A DNA stretch of 64,000 nucleotides from Bubalus kerabau (lineage: Eukaryota > Chordata > Mammalia > Artiodactyla > Bovidae). The notes under the pieces were generated by a model. It had not been told where the DNA came from, searched no databases, and saw only the letters and a list, made by a program, of their open reading frames with translations. Position numbers and translations under genes: made by a program. The stretch is taken from assembly GCF_029407905.1 (NCBI RefSeq), contig NC_073626.1, positions 106,087,982 through 106,151,981 of the forward strand, read 5' to 3'. Below are positions 11,344 through 22,388 of this stretch, piece after piece (within the stretch, counting starts at the first letter, position 1; each line of letters begins with the position of its first letter).

Positions 11344-12268
11344 GTAAGGCTTTAATATAAGCAAGAGAGGCATTATGAAGCAGTACTTGAGATGCAGGTA
11401 TCCTTCGGAACCCAGGTGTGTAGAAAGGGTGGTGAGTAACTCTCAGATGAAGCAGGTATAGAAACTTTGGGCCAACCAGCAATGGTGGAGGGAAAAAGAG
11501 AAGGGATGTTCTGGATGCTGCTTGGGAGTGATACTAACAGATACCTTTTTGTGCCAGTTCCTAAAATAAGGGATGGGTAGTCCTAGGTTGGGAGATCCAC
11601 CTGTATAGAGTCTTTTTGTTGTGTTATACTCCTGGGTTTGGTTATTGTATGAACTGAGCTCAAGAGGTAGAATGACAAGCCCGTTGGTAAGGTTGAAGTC
11701 ATAGATTTATAGGCCAGAGGTTTGAATGTAGAAGGAAATTGATGAACTCCACGGGCATTCATGATCAGGAAGAAGAATGGAACCCAGGAGGGTGAAGAAG
11801 TATGCAAAATGTTCACATGTAACAAATTCATGTTACATGTGGCTGCTAGGGCAGGGGTGGAACTGGTAATTGGCTGGCAGATCAAAGAATGCTGTGACTC
11901 AGACTACTACCTTAGAGTCTCTGGTAGGAAATACAGACTTTTTAAGAGTGGTGTCCATAGGGAGCCTATTATGGGAATGGTGGATATATGGCAAAAATGT
12001 AGAACCAGGAAACATGGGGATACAGACAAGGACAACTTTGGAGAACTAGAATTTGACCTGAAGTTGAGCTTGTCTTCTTCCTGCCCAAGGGCCTTGTCGG
12101 GCCTTTGTATAGAGGCAAGACTGGGCCAAAGTGGGGAGCAGAGTGACCATAGTTAGCTCTCTGCACTGGAATGATAGACCTACCAAAGAAATACTTGTTA
12201 AACCAATGGATGGAAGTAAGGCAAAGACACTAGATTCATATTACCTACCCACTAAATATTCTCTAGGC

Positions 12269-12594
12269 CAGGGGTCAGCAGACTTCTTTTCAAAGCACCC
12301 GGGAGTAAATATTTTAGGATTTATGGTTGATTATGGTCTCTGTTAAGGTGCCATTGTAGTGTGAAAGCAGCTAAAAAAATACATGAATGAATGAGTAGCT
12401 GTGTTGCAATGCAGTTTTATTTATGGAGACTAAAATTAGAATTTCATGTAATTTTCACATGTCTCAAAATATTAATCATTAAAAAATTTTTTTTAAGTCA
12501 TTAAAAAATATAAAATCCATTCTTAGATCATGACTATGTAAGAACAGGCAGTGGGCTAAATGTTGGGCCATGGGCTCTGGTTTGCTGATCTCTG
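12269..12594. mobile_element. hAT-Charlie-type non-autonomous DNA transposon (MER30-like)
   Basis: Starts caggggtcagcagactt and ends tttgctgatctctg, the two halves of an imperfect terminal inverted repeat. The interior 'agtaaatattttaggattta', 'ggtctctgtt' and 'gtgtgaaagcagct' follow a common hAT-Charlie consensus. Eight-base flanks ctctaggc (12261-12268) and ttttaggc (12595-12602) match at 6 of 8, the TSD length expected for hAT. The centre contains AT-rich extra sequence. The family name is from memory and less certain than the class. Confidence 0.75.
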
Positions 12595-12602
12595 TTTTAG
12601 GC

Positions 12603-13731
12603 AAATAAATGACTGTCAGTTGTAATACAGAAAGCTTATTAGCATTACTGAAATAGATGTTCTCCAGGACAATGCTGTTGGTGACACTGTCTTGTTTTAT
12701 AGGTGGCACTGATGATAAAAATCTGTTCAAGAATTTAGATGTGACATCTGCATCAGGTTCAGATCTCTCAGCTATAAGACAAACTGGATACTTCGTAAAG
12801 ATTTTCATCTGTTACGCACAGAGAGCCAAAATCCGTTACTGAAATTGTCTGGGTGAACTGCCTGCTGGGTCCAGTGATGCACTAGTAGACAAAGAAGTTG
12901 AAAAAGAAGGCTGGACTATTTGGATTACTGGCAGAATGTGACACCAATATGGCATCAAGCCCTGCTGTGATTCCAAGGACTTCATGACTGAATAAAGATT
13001 TTTTTTTTTGAGTGGGGGTGGTTGAAGTAAATTTGGTCTTTTACTTGGGGAATGTGTAATATATTATCATTCCATAATGGTATATGGTAATTGCTTTGGT
13101 AATCAAACCTTAAAGATCCTATTTATGGAAATTAATATAGTTATCACCTTTTAGTATTGGGCTTTCTTACACTAAGGGAAATAATCTAAAGAGAGGTATC
13201 TCTTAGCTTAACATCTTTTTTAGCTTAACCTGAAAAACATCTTAAGCATCTCTTTTAGCTTAAACTAAAAAGGTCAAAATAAGGACTGTGATTTCATGTG
13301 GAAGTTTTTGTTTGGGGAATTTTTGAAATTTTGCTCTCTCCTAGAGTGTGTAAATATGCTTCTGTTTGCTACTGTAACCAGAATTTTTTAGGAAAATATC
13401 CTTTTGTGTAGGCTGTTGAACTCAATAGTAAGTAGGAAATCATGCTGTACAGTATTAATGTGCATAGAACATAATATTATAAATTAATACTAACAGCTAA
13501 CTAATAATAAATTAATGTCTTCAGACCTGTTAACTAAATTCACTTAAAATGATTTAATGAGCATGTGTGAACTGGAAATAAACCTATGTATTTTCTAGAA
13601 CTATTGAATCACAGGAAAACTGGAGCATCAAAGTTCTCTCTGAACCAAAATCAGTATTTTATTTGGTTAGAATCCCTGTGTTTGGTATTCATTTGTTTAT
13701 ATCAGTTACCGAAACATAGCTCAGTATTCTT
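12603..13731. other. Unrecognised DNA, no supported gene
   Basis: Includes a transcript-like stretch (~12,690-13,000) ending in GAATAAAG, with stops in all three forward frames, and a cluster of three related 'cttttagcttaa' motifs near 13,200-13,265. Neither could be assigned to a gene or repeat family. Confidence 0.35.
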
Positions 13732-13922
13732 GGGCTTCCCTTGTGTGTCAGCTGGTAAAGAATCTGCCTGCAATGTAGGAGACCTGGGTTTGATCCCTGG
13801 GTTGGGAAGATCCCCTGGAGAAGGGAAAGGCTATCCACGCCAGTATTCTGGCCTGGAGAATTCCACACACTGTACAGTCCATGGGGTCGCAATGAGTCGG
13901 ACACGACTGAGTGACTTGCACT
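13732..13922 (+). mobile_element. Bov-tA SINE
   Basis: tRNA-Glu-derived head 'gggcttcccttgtgtgtcag' and 'aatctgcctgcaatgtagga', then BovA body 'gatcccctggagaagggaaa' to 'gagtcggacacgactgagtg'. Essentially full length; no clear TSD. Confidence 0.92.
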
Positions 13923-14621
13923 TCATAGAAGATTTGAAAGCAGTGCTGAGAAATGAAGTGGGTGGATTCTCTTAAAGTCAAATCCCATTTTTTCCCTCAG
14001 TGAGTCTTCAGCATTTTTTTTTTTTCCATCTAGCATTCAACGAAAATCCTGGCAGTCCAGGATACAAAACATAGATTACATTTTGTGTCATTCATCTACA
14101 GAGAAAAATTTTCTCATGACTTAATGAAACCTGTATTTAAGGTCTATACCATTCAGTTTGTCAGTGAGACACTGCTGCTACTGCACATTTTTGGTCAGAG
14201 TGCATTGCAGCCAACATAGCCATCCTGCTAGGAAAAAAAAATCCGTGGATTGCTGAATAGTGGAAGTTACAGACATCTAATTTACAAGTCAGATTAGCGA
14301 TCAGAGTCATGCGATAGCTTTATGTGGAGTTGATTTCATTTCATGGATTTTAAGCTATTTTTTCACGGAAGCAATGCCTATAACTCAGAGACAGGTGTGT
14401 TGTAGCATTTGAAAGCCTTAAACTTTTGAATCTTTAATGAAAGGAATGTTCTTACAGATATTCAAATCCTAAAACTCAGGGATTTTGAAATAAGATGCTG
14501 TGTCATTCATTTATTGTGCCATAATTGAACTCGCCTGCAGATTTTATTTTGGATCATTGTGATTAATATTTGGAAAACTTTCCCATTTTCAAATACAAGG
14601 CAGTTTAGGGAAGAGTGTAAT

Positions 14622-14642
14622 TGTGTATGTGTGTGTGTGTGT
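14622..14642. repeat. (TG)n microsatellite, short
   Basis: Roughly ten TG units with one interruption (TGTGTATGTG...). Confidence 0.9.
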
Positions 14643-14873
14643 TTAAATAAAGCAGCAAAATACTTACTTTATAAAGAAGTTATATTTAATAAGAAATATG
14701 TGAATTTAACATTGGTAGACCAAATTGGGAATTCTATTGTTGTCTCCTGGAAACCTTCCACAATGAGGAGTAGACAATAAATAGATCCCTTTGTAGATTG
14801 CAGTTACTATGTTTTTCTAAAGTAAACTTTTTTCAAAATATACAGGAGAATTCATAGCTATAGCTTGATGTGT

Positions 14874-15021
14874 GTGTGTGTGCCCAGTCGTGTCTGACTC
14901 TTTGCGACCCCATGGACTATAGCCTACGAGGCTCCTCTGTCCATGTTTTTCAGGCAGCAATACAGGAGTGGGTTGCTGTGTCCTCCTCCAGGGTTATTTT
15001 CCCAACACAGGGATCGAACAC
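14874..15021 (-). mobile_element. Bov-tA SINE, first of two adjacent copies
   Basis: Antisense BovA body ('cagtcgtgtctgactctttg' to 'cccaacacagggatcgaac'); most of the tRNA head is missing. The 14-bp atagcttgatgtgt occurs exactly at 14860-14873 and 15022-15035, flanking it as a TSD. Confidence 0.88.
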
Positions 15022-15035
15022 ATAGCTTGATGTGT

Positions 15036-15255
15036 ATATATGTTCAGTTGCTAAGTCATGTCTAACTGTTTGTGATGCCATGGACTGTAACCTTCCACCC
15101 TCCTCTGTCCATGGAATTTTCCAGGCAGAAATAATGGAGTGAGTTACTATTTCCTCCTCCAGGTGATCTTCCTGAACCAGGGATCGAACCCACAACTCTT
15201 GCATCTCATGTATTGGCAGGCAGATTCTTTATTGCTGAGCCAGCTGGGAAGCCAT
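15036..15255 (-). mobile_element. Bov-tA SINE, second adjacent copy
   Basis: Antisense full-length-like copy with tRNA-Glu head at the right end ('attgctgagccagctgggaa'). More diverged than its neighbour. The right flank atagtttgat (15256-15265) is a 9/10 match to the start of the repeat that precedes it, so the same target motif is present three times. Confidence 0.88.
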
Positions 15256-15432
15256 ATAGTTTGATAGGTTACAGTTACTCTTATTTCACCTGTACTTATT
15301 GAAATAGAGAAGACATCTCATAGAAGTGAGTATTTAGTTCATTGCAGAAAGGAAGTGCTATTTATTGGGCTTTGAGAACAATTGCAGACAAGAATCTGTG
15401 TTCATTTTTAGATGGTTCTTAGGCCAATAAGC

Positions 15433-16387
15433 CACAGTTAGAACCAGACATGGAACAACAGACTGGTTCCAAATCGGGAAAGGAGTATGTCAAGGCTGTA
15501 TATTGTCACCCTGCTTATTTAACTTCTATGCAGAGTACATCATGAGAAACGCTGGGCTGGAAGAAACACAAGCTGGAATCAAGATTGCCGGGAGAAATAT
15601 CAATAACCTTAGATATGCAGATGACACCACCCTTTTGGCAGAAAGCAAAGAAGAGCTAAAGAGCCTCTTGATGAAAGAGGAGAGTAAAAAAGTTGGCTTA
15701 AAACTCAACATTCAGAAAACGAAGATCATGGCATCTGGTCCCATCACTTCATGGCAAATAGATGGGGAAACAGCGGCTGACTATATTTTTGGGCTCCAAA
15801 ATCACTGCAGATGGTGATTGCAGCCATGAAATTAAAAGACGCTTACTCCTTGGAAGAAAAGTTATGACCAACCTAGACAGCATATTAAAACGCAGAGACA
15901 TTACTTTGCCAACAAAGGTCCATCGAGTCAAAGCTATGGTTTTTCCAGTAGTCATGTATGGATATGAGAGTTGGACTAGAAAGAAAACTGAGCACCGAAG
16001 AATTGATGCTTTTGAACTGTGGTGTTGGAGAAGACTCTTGAGAGTCCCTTGGACAGCAAGGAGATCCAGCTGGTGCGCCCCAAAGGAAATGAATGAGTCC
16101 TGAATATTCGTTGGAAGGACTGATGTTGAAGCTGAAATTCCAATACTTTGGCTACCTGATGCGAAGAACTGACTCATTGGAAAAGACCCTGATGCTGAGA
16201 AAGATTGAAGGCAGGAGGAGAAGGGTACGAAAAAGGATGAGATGATTGGATGGCATCACTGACTTGATGGACATGTGTTTGAGTAAACTGCGGGAGTTGG
16301 TGATGGACAGGGAGCCCTGGCGTGCTGCAGTCCATGGGTTCGCAAACAGTCGGATACGACTGAGTGACTGAACTGAACTGAACTGAA
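15433..16387 (+). mobile_element. BovB LINE, 5'-truncated (~0.95 kb)
   Basis: Holds the 3' half of the BovB reverse-transcriptase ORF. In the first frame (15503-15817) 'RYADDTTLLAESKEEL' shows the catalytic YADD of the RT palm. The next frame (15762-16103) carries 'FPVVMYGYESW...RRIDAFELWCWRRLLRVPW'. Frameshifts break the ORF and the C terminus is further damaged. It ends in GAACT tail repeats near 16,370-16,385. Not a functional gene. Confidence 0.95.
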
Positions 16388-16500
16388 GCATCCTTATATT
16401 CTAAAGAGTAATGTGGGGCTTAGTAAAAGAATAAGATTGTGGCATCCACTCCCCATAACATAAGTGAAATTAGAAAAGGGGTTTTAAAGATGTCATTCAG

Positions 16501-16786
16501 GGGCTTCTCTTGGAGTCTAGTGGTTAAGAATCTGCCTGCAATGTAGAGGACACTGGTTAGATCCCTGGTCTGGGAATATCCCGCATGACACGCAGCAGCT
16601 AGGCATATGGGCCACAACTACTGAAGCCCACACGCTTTAGAGCCTGTGCTGTGTAACAAGCCACTGCAATGAAAGGCCTACACACTGCAAAGCCTGCAAC
16701 TAGAGAGTGGCCCCGTCCCTGCTCGCAGCAGCTAGAGAAAGCCCGCACCCAGCCGCAAAGGCCCAGCACAATCCTGCCCCACAAAG
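16501..16786 (+). mobile_element. CHR-type (tRNA-Glu) SINE
   Basis: tRNA-like head 'gtggttaagaatctgcctgc' with 'actggttagatccctggtc' (B-box region), then the typical 'gccacaactactgaagccca', 'caacaagccactgcaatga' and 'caactagagag...gctagagaaagcccgcaccc'. TSD: tgtcattca at 16491-16499 and 16787-16795. Confidence 0.9.
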
Positions 16787-16799
16787 TGTCATTCAAGGG

Positions 16800-17814
16800 A
16801 ACAATTGTTAATCTAGAGGAGAGTTGGTTATATAACATTTCCCTGTTTCTTTCACAAAGGCCCTTTTATTTCCAGCCCAGGATTTGGGTATATCTTCCAG
16901 AAAGGTAGATTAGTATTTAATTTTTTGTCTGGGTGTTTAATCAGCTTCAGAATCTTGTTTATTGATATTGCAGTAGCACCTTCCGTAGACTTCTTGAGAG
17001 ATCATGGCATACGTTTCCTAGAGTTCAGGGCCCTTCCTTAACTGACTCATTTCTGGAGGGGAGGAGAATAAGTGGAGCTAGTTAGTTGGCATGTTGAGTG
17101 AGAGGGCAGTAGTGGGAAGAGCTGGTGTTTGCATCTAGTGTGGTGAGCAGGCATAAGTTTTTTTGGGTGCCATGGGAAGTAACCAGGCTTGAGGTAATCT
17201 TGATGGCTCCTGGGAAGGCGGACTGCTTGCCCTATAAGGGGATTTTGGGTAGAATGGTAAGAGGCCAGCCTTAGAGTGCATCCCCAACACCAGGGAACTA
17301 TTCAGGGTCGGAGGCTTCTTGAAATTTAAGGCCCCCCTTCTGTGAAGACCTGAAACGTGCTGTCCAAGCTGGGCTTTGAGAATGAGAGGAGATAGCTGTC
17401 ATAATTACATAAGGATAGCAGATGATCTTACTTCATGGCTATTCAAGTAAGCCCCCATTAAAGTAGGCATGTGGGACACTTGTCCCTCTCCTATCCTTAT
17501 CTGGCAGAACCAGAAAGTGAAAAAGGAAGTGGAGAAAAGTGAAAGAACCAGTAAGGATTTTGAAAGAAACTGGTTATGTTCTTGCCTGGTTTGGCTGAGG
17601 TTAGTATATGGATACTCTGAATAAGATATGAAATTGAAGGTATAAATTAGACTAGATTATATTTTGCAATATTTGGAAATGACTGAGTCGTTTTATCTGG
17701 AATGTTACAGAGAGATGGGGAAGTGAGACCCAAAAGCGCATATTTGAAGTGATGAAATTAGAGCATATATCCCACTGAGTTCAGTGTATTTGATTGTTTT
17801 CTTGCTTTGATAGG
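16800..17814. other. No gene seen; single-copy-looking DNA
   Basis: Moderate GC, no family recognised and no protein-like ORF. Confidence 0.4.
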
Positions 17815-18115
17815 ATTTTAATTGAACAAACCTTTAAGTAAGGTACCTACAATTTCATAGGTAGGGTACTCAGGTAAGCATTTTAGGTAGATTTTCTGTC
17901 CTCAGGGGGTTTCTGTTTTAGTGTAGAGGTAAACTTAATCCATGGCAGAGCAACATGGGTGCTCTGGACCTATAAGTGGCAATGCTCTGGGAATATGGAA
18001 CTGAAAACTACTGGGGTTCAGGGCAGGCTTTGGAGGAGGCTGAGTTTGGGCTGGGCCTTGAAGGAAGAGGGTGGTAACAGCTGGGAAGAGGGACATATTA
18101 GCATGAGGAAATAGT
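17815..18115 (-). mobile_element. L2 LINE, antisense, degenerate
   Basis: 'gtcctcagggggtttctgtt', then 'ctgagtttgggctgggcctt' and 'gaaggaagagggtggtaaca' follow the antisense L2 order (amount-of-gain text 'ctgagctgggccttgaagga'). Confidence 0.55.
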
Positions 18116-18757
18116 CAAAGGCATGGGATTGGAAATTAATAGATGACTGGGAGAGAAGAATGCTCATCCACACTGAAAATGTTACTATTTTAAAGAACTG
18201 GTTTCAATCACCAGTTTGCCCATGTTAACAAATTCCAGTTGAGGTTTGATTCTTTTACATGCCATTTTGTATTTCGTTAACATTACACAAAGTATCTTCT
18301 GTTATAAGATACAGTGTAGAAATGTTACTCACTTTAGAACTTAGATGGTTATAAGCATAAAAACCAAACTTCTAATCACAAAGTCTATTACTTTCCTTGA
18401 TTTAAAACAGTAAAATGTAGAGAAGATGATGATTTTTCCATATGATCTTAAGCATTTGGCAGTGCAGTTAGTTTCATAACAAGTGATTGTTTTTTAAAGC
18501 CTTCCCAGAATAAGAATGAGTATCTTGATGCTAGTGTCACTTTTAAATAGCTATAGCTCCAGGAATGTGTCTGTTCACGTCGTTATCTTAAATACACACC
18601 TTATCTATCCATATTGCTGTACTTCAGATGTGAAAGTAAAAATAAAGGTGTGAAGTGCCTAGCAGACTTGCATGGATTTATGTAAATCAGAAAGCACATG
18701 ATCCATTAGTACTAAGGCCCTAATGTATTCAGTTCAAGTATGGATTCTTTCCTAAAG

Positions 18758-18761
<4 letters not shown>

Positions 18762-18799
<38 letters not shown>
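18762..18799. repeat. (AC)19 microsatellite
   Basis: Uninterrupted dinucleotide run of about 19 units, long enough to be polymorphic. Confidence 0.97.
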
Positions 18800-18800
<1 letters not shown>

Positions 18801-18824
18801 ATGATACCCAGTGATTAACTTTGC

Positions 18825-18843
18825 AAAAAAAAAAAAAAAAAAA
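18825..18843. repeat. Poly-A run, 19 bases
   Basis: Uninterrupted A-run following the AC microsatellite at a distance of 25 bases; no retrotransposon body was recognised in front of it. Confidence 0.9.
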
Positions 18844-19212
18844 TTATGAGATTTTTTTTTCCTCTGAACTCCAGACACATAATTAATTGTTTTATGATAT
18901 CTCCATATGCATATTTAAATCTAAAATGTGCAAAAACTGAATTTATCTTTTCACCCAAACTTGTTTCATCTTCAGTCTTTCTCATCTAAGTTAATGACAG
19001 TCCCATGCCTCTTACTTAGATCATGAACCTTGAAGTCATCTCTGACTCTTCTCTCTCATATCTACAGCTTATCTGTCTATAATTTATGTTGGATCTTCAT
19101 CAAAATACATCTAGAATCTGAATCTGACCACCTCTCCCCACATCCACTACTACCTGGTCAGCCTGTTGTCATCTCTTACTTGGATTCTTTTAATAGTCTC
19201 CTAACTGGTCTC

Positions 19213-19619
19213 ATGTGAGAGTTGGACTACAAAGAAAGCTGAGTGATGAAGAATTGATGCTTTTGAACTGTGGTGTTGGAGAAGACTCTTGAGAGTCCCT
19301 TGGACTGCAAGGAGATCCAACCAGTCCGTCCTAAAGGAAATCAGTCCTGAATATTCACTGGAAGGACTGACGCTGAAGCTGAAACTCCAATACTTTGGCC
19401 ACCTGATGCGAAGAACTGACTTACGGGAAAAGGCTCTGATGCTGGGAAAGATTGAAAGCAGGACGAGAAGGGGACGACAGAGGATGAGATGGTTGGATGG
19501 CATCACTGACTTGATTGACATGAGTTTGAGCAAGCTCCCGGAGATGGTGATGGGCAGGGGAGCCTGGCCTGCTGCAGTCCATGAGGTCACAAAGAGTTGG
19601 ACGTGACTGAGCTACTGAA
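19213..19619 (+). mobile_element. BovB LINE 3' end, inserted in L2
   Basis: 5'-truncated copy from 'gtgagagttggactac' to the ACTGAA tail. A 105-codon frame (19,289-19,606) is the RT C terminus with 'LKLKLQYFGHLMRRTDLREKAL' and 'RMRWLDGITD'. The flanks ctaactggtctc (19201-19212) and ctaactaggctc (19620-19631) agree at 10 of 12 and read as an aged TSD. Confidence 0.92.
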
Positions 19620-20080
19620 CTAACTAGGCTCCTAGCTTCCTCTTATAGTCCCCAACTCAGTGTGTATCCTAGCACTTTGGTCTAGTCTCAGTGCAGTCAG
19701 TAGCCAAAAGAATCAAAGTTAAAACCTAAGTCAAAGGTTGTCTTTGTTCACGTCACAACTTTGTTTCCTTTCTTATTTACTGTAAAAACTAAAGTCTTTC
19801 TAGTAGCTTATAAGGCTCTACATGGTCTTCCTCCATCTGCAATCTCAGCTTTTGACTGTGTTTACTACCCTCCATTCACCCGACTGTTGTTCCTGGAATA
19901 GCTGGCCTCAGGTCCTTTGCACTTGCTCTTCCCTTCCCTGGAATGCTCTTCCCCCTAGATAACCACTTAGCATATTCCCTAACTTTTCTTGGGTCTTTAC
20001 AAAAAAGATCTTCATGACCCAGATAATCACGATGGTGTGATCACTGACCTAGAGCCAGACATCCTGGAATGTGAAGTCAA

Positions 20081-20527
20081 GTGGGCCTTAGAAGCATCAC
20101 TATGAACAAAGCTAGTGGAGGTGATGGAATTCAAGTTGAGCTATATCAAATCCTGAAAGATGATGCTGTTAAAGTGCTGCACTCAATATGCCAGCAAATT
20201 TGGAAAACTCAGCAGTGGCCACAGGCCTGGAAAAGGTCAGTTTTCATTCCAATCCCAAAGAAAGGCAATGCCAAAGAATGCTCAAACTACCGCACAATTG
20301 CACTCATCTCACACGCTAGTAAAGTAATGCTCAAAATTCTCCAGGCCAGGCTTCAGCAATATGTGAACCGTGAACTTCCTGATGTTCAAGCTGGCTTTAG
20401 AAAAGGCAGAGGAACCAGAGATCAAATTGCCAACATCCGCTGGATCATGGAAAAAGCAAGAGAGTTCAGAAAAACATCTATTTCTGCTTTATTGACTATG
20501 CCAAAGCCTTTGTGTGGATCACAATAA
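20081..20527 (+). pseudogene. BovB reverse transcriptase, N-terminal RT segment (frame-broken)
   Basis: 149 codons. Residues ~5-60 hold the linker 'MNKASGGDGIQVELYQILKDD'; then come RT fingers/palm motifs 'KRSVFIPIPKKGNAKECSNY', 'RTIALISHASKVMLKILQAR' and 'LPDVQAGFRKGRGTRDQIAN'. The frame leaves the true protein after 'MEKAREF', where one C of gttccag is missing, so the FIDYAKAF palm motif is read out of frame. Part of a retrotransposon, not a host gene; no function is expected. Confidence 0.9.
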
Positions 20528-21548
20528 ACTGTGGAAAATTCTGAAAGAGATGGGAATACCAGACCACCTGATCTGCCTCTTGAGAAATGTGTATGCAGGT
20601 CAGGAAGCAACAGTTAGAACCGGACATGGAACAACAGACTGGTTCCAAATAGGAAAAGGAGTACATCAAGGCTGTATATTGTCATCCTGTTTATTTAACT
20701 CATATGCAGAGTACATCATGAGAAACGCTGGACTGGAAGAAACACAAGCTGGAATCAAGATTGGCGGGAGAAATATCAATAACCTCAGATATGCAGATGA
20801 CACCACCCTTATGGCAGAAAGTGAAGAGGAACTAAAAAGCCTCTTGATGAAAGTGAAAGTGGAGAGTGAAAAAGTTGGCTTAAAGCTCAACATTCAGAAA
20901 ACGAAGATCATGGCATCCGGTCCCATCACTTCATGGGAAATAGATGGGGGAACAGTGGAAACAGTGTCAGACTTTATTTTTGGGGGCTCCAAAATCACTG
21001 CAGATGGTGACTGCAGCCATGAAATTAAAAGATGCTTACTCCTTGGAAGGAAAGTTATGACCAACCTAGAGAGCATATTCAAAAGCAGAGACATTTCTTT
21101 GCCAACAAAGGTCCGTCTAGTCGAGGCTATGGTTTTTCCTGTGGTCATGTATGGATGTGAGAGTTGGACTGTGAAGAAGGCTGAGCGCCGAAGAATTGAT
21201 GCTTTTGAACTGTGGTGTTGGAGAAGACTCTTGAGATTCCCTTGGACTGCAAGGAGATCCAACCAGTCCATTCTGAAGGAGATCAGCCCTGGGATTTCTT
21301 TGGAGGGAATGATGCTAAAGCTGAAGCTCCAGTACTTTGGCCACCTCGTGCGAAGAGTTGACTCATTGGAAAAGACTCTGAAGCTGGGAGAGATTGGGGG
21401 CAGGAGGAGAAGGGGAGGACAGAGGATGAGATGGCTGGATGGCATCACTGACTCGTTGGACGTGAGTCTCAGTGAACTCCGGGAGTTGGTGATGGACAGG
21501 GAGGCCTGGCGTGCTGTGATTCATGGGGCTGCAAAGAGTCGGACATGA
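20514..21548 (+). pseudogene. BovB reverse transcriptase, C-terminal open segment (344 aa)
   Basis: Continues the RT after the frame break. 'GKGVHQGCILSSCLFNSYAE' (residues ~48-65) is the QG-containing palm motif. YADD at residues 93-96 is the catalytic aspartate pair. 'LKLNIQKTKIMAS' follows, then the thumb/C-terminal part 'RRIDAFELWCWRRLLRFPWT' and the conserved tail 'RMRWLDGITDSLDVSLSELR...DREAWRAVIHGAAKSRT'. The frame is uninterrupted to the C terminus, which is unusual among the copies here. The endonuclease and first RT motifs lie in other frames or are absent, so the copy cannot encode a complete enzyme. Confidence 0.92.
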
Positions 21549-22388
21549 CTGAGTGACTGAACTGAACTTACTGGAATGTTACATTGCTAGTGAGAACTTC
21601 CTTGACCATTTTATTTAATGCATCCCCCTTTTTCCAATTGCTTTATTTTTCTAGTTAGCACTTTCACAAACTAATTATATATTTTACTTTTTTATGGTTG
21701 GTTTTTTTCCTTTTAGGATGAAAGCTTGATGGAAGCAGGGGATTTCGTTTTGTTTACTGCTATACCATCCCACCTAGAATCATTTTTGGCCTGTAATTCA
21801 TGCTTGAATACATAATTTATTGAATGAATAAAAAATAATAAAAATTTATTATGTGGGATTTAAACTTGTAATAAAACTTGATGTGCCCTTATTGATATCT
21901 TTGGGCAAGGATGCTATTTCCAAATGTTTGAATATTACTTTTCCTTTAAAATTTTTAAGTCAAATGTATTGGGGTGTAATTTATATAAAATAGAAAGTTC
22001 TTATTTTAAATGTACTGTTCAATGAATTGTGACAGACAACACCTGTGTAACTGCTATTACAATCAAGGTATAGACTATTTCCATCACCTCAGAAGGTTCC
22101 CTTGTCCCCCTTTGCAGTCACTTATCCCTTTCTCCCTCATGCTCATTTCCAGGCAACTATTAATCTGATTTTTATCACTAGTTTTTCCTACTCCAGATTT
22201 TCATGTAAATACTATCACATATTATGTACTTTTTTCAGCATGATGTTTTTGAAGCTTCTTGTGTTATTGTATGTCTTAGTAATTGGTTCCTTTTCACTGT
22301 GGAAGAGTGTTCATTTTATAATTGTGCCACAATTTGTTTTTCCATTTACCTGATTGTCGACATTTGGGATATTTCTGTTTTACATAGG

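Larger units (their letters stand above)
9508..12268. other. Mostly unrecognised DNA with short old fragments
   Basis: AT-rich sequence apart from an L2 piece (10,030-10,150) and a short L1 end (11,300-11,343). A 131-codon plus-strand frame at 11,761-12,156 and a 95-codon frame at 10,650-10,937 have no domain, no repeat of codon pattern and no splice context. I regard both as chance. Confidence 0.4.
20001..21567 (+). mobile_element. BovB LINE, 5'-truncated (~1.57 kb), young-looking
   Basis: Begins 'aaaaaagatcttcatgaccc' within the linker before the RT domain and runs to the ACTGAA tail, interrupting an L2 copy just after its 'gggtctttac'. It keeps long open frames and carries subfamily marks shared with the copy at 22,389 (for example 'ctgaagctgggagagattg', 'gactcgttggacgtgagtct'). 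Two deletions break the frame: gttccag to gttcag near 20,463, and loss of GACT at the FDCVD position near 20,512. Confidence 0.96.
18940..21840 (+). mobile_element. L2 LINE 3' region broken by two BovB insertions
   Basis: Old L2 remains occupy 18,940-19,212, 19,620-20,000 and 21,568-21,840. Landmarks in order: 'tagtctcctaactggtctc'; 'taaaacctaagtcaaaggtt'; 'aaggctctacatggtcttcc'; 'caggtcctttgcacttgctc'; 'tggaatgctcttccccctag'; after the second BovB 'gagaacttccttgaccattt'; then 'ggatgaaagcttgatggaag' and the 3' end 'tttattgaatgaataaa'. The three pieces are collinear, so one L2 copy was interrupted twice by much younger elements. Confidence 0.85.

Noticed and set aside
11761..12156. 131-codon plus-strand frame, one of the longest outside BovB
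   Set aside because: No recognisable domain, mixed composition without a hydrophobic core pattern, no convincing splice sites around it, and surrounded by non-coding DNA. A protein search could overturn this.
18762..18843. AC run plus A-run considered as the tail of a retrotransposed gene
   Set aside because: No recognisable body precedes it and no TSD was found; simple-sequence expansion is enough.
20894..21448. 184-codon minus-strand frame, with a similar one at 22,929-23,483
   Set aside because: Exact antisense shadow of the BovB reverse transcriptase, present in both related copies. The sense strand explains it fully.
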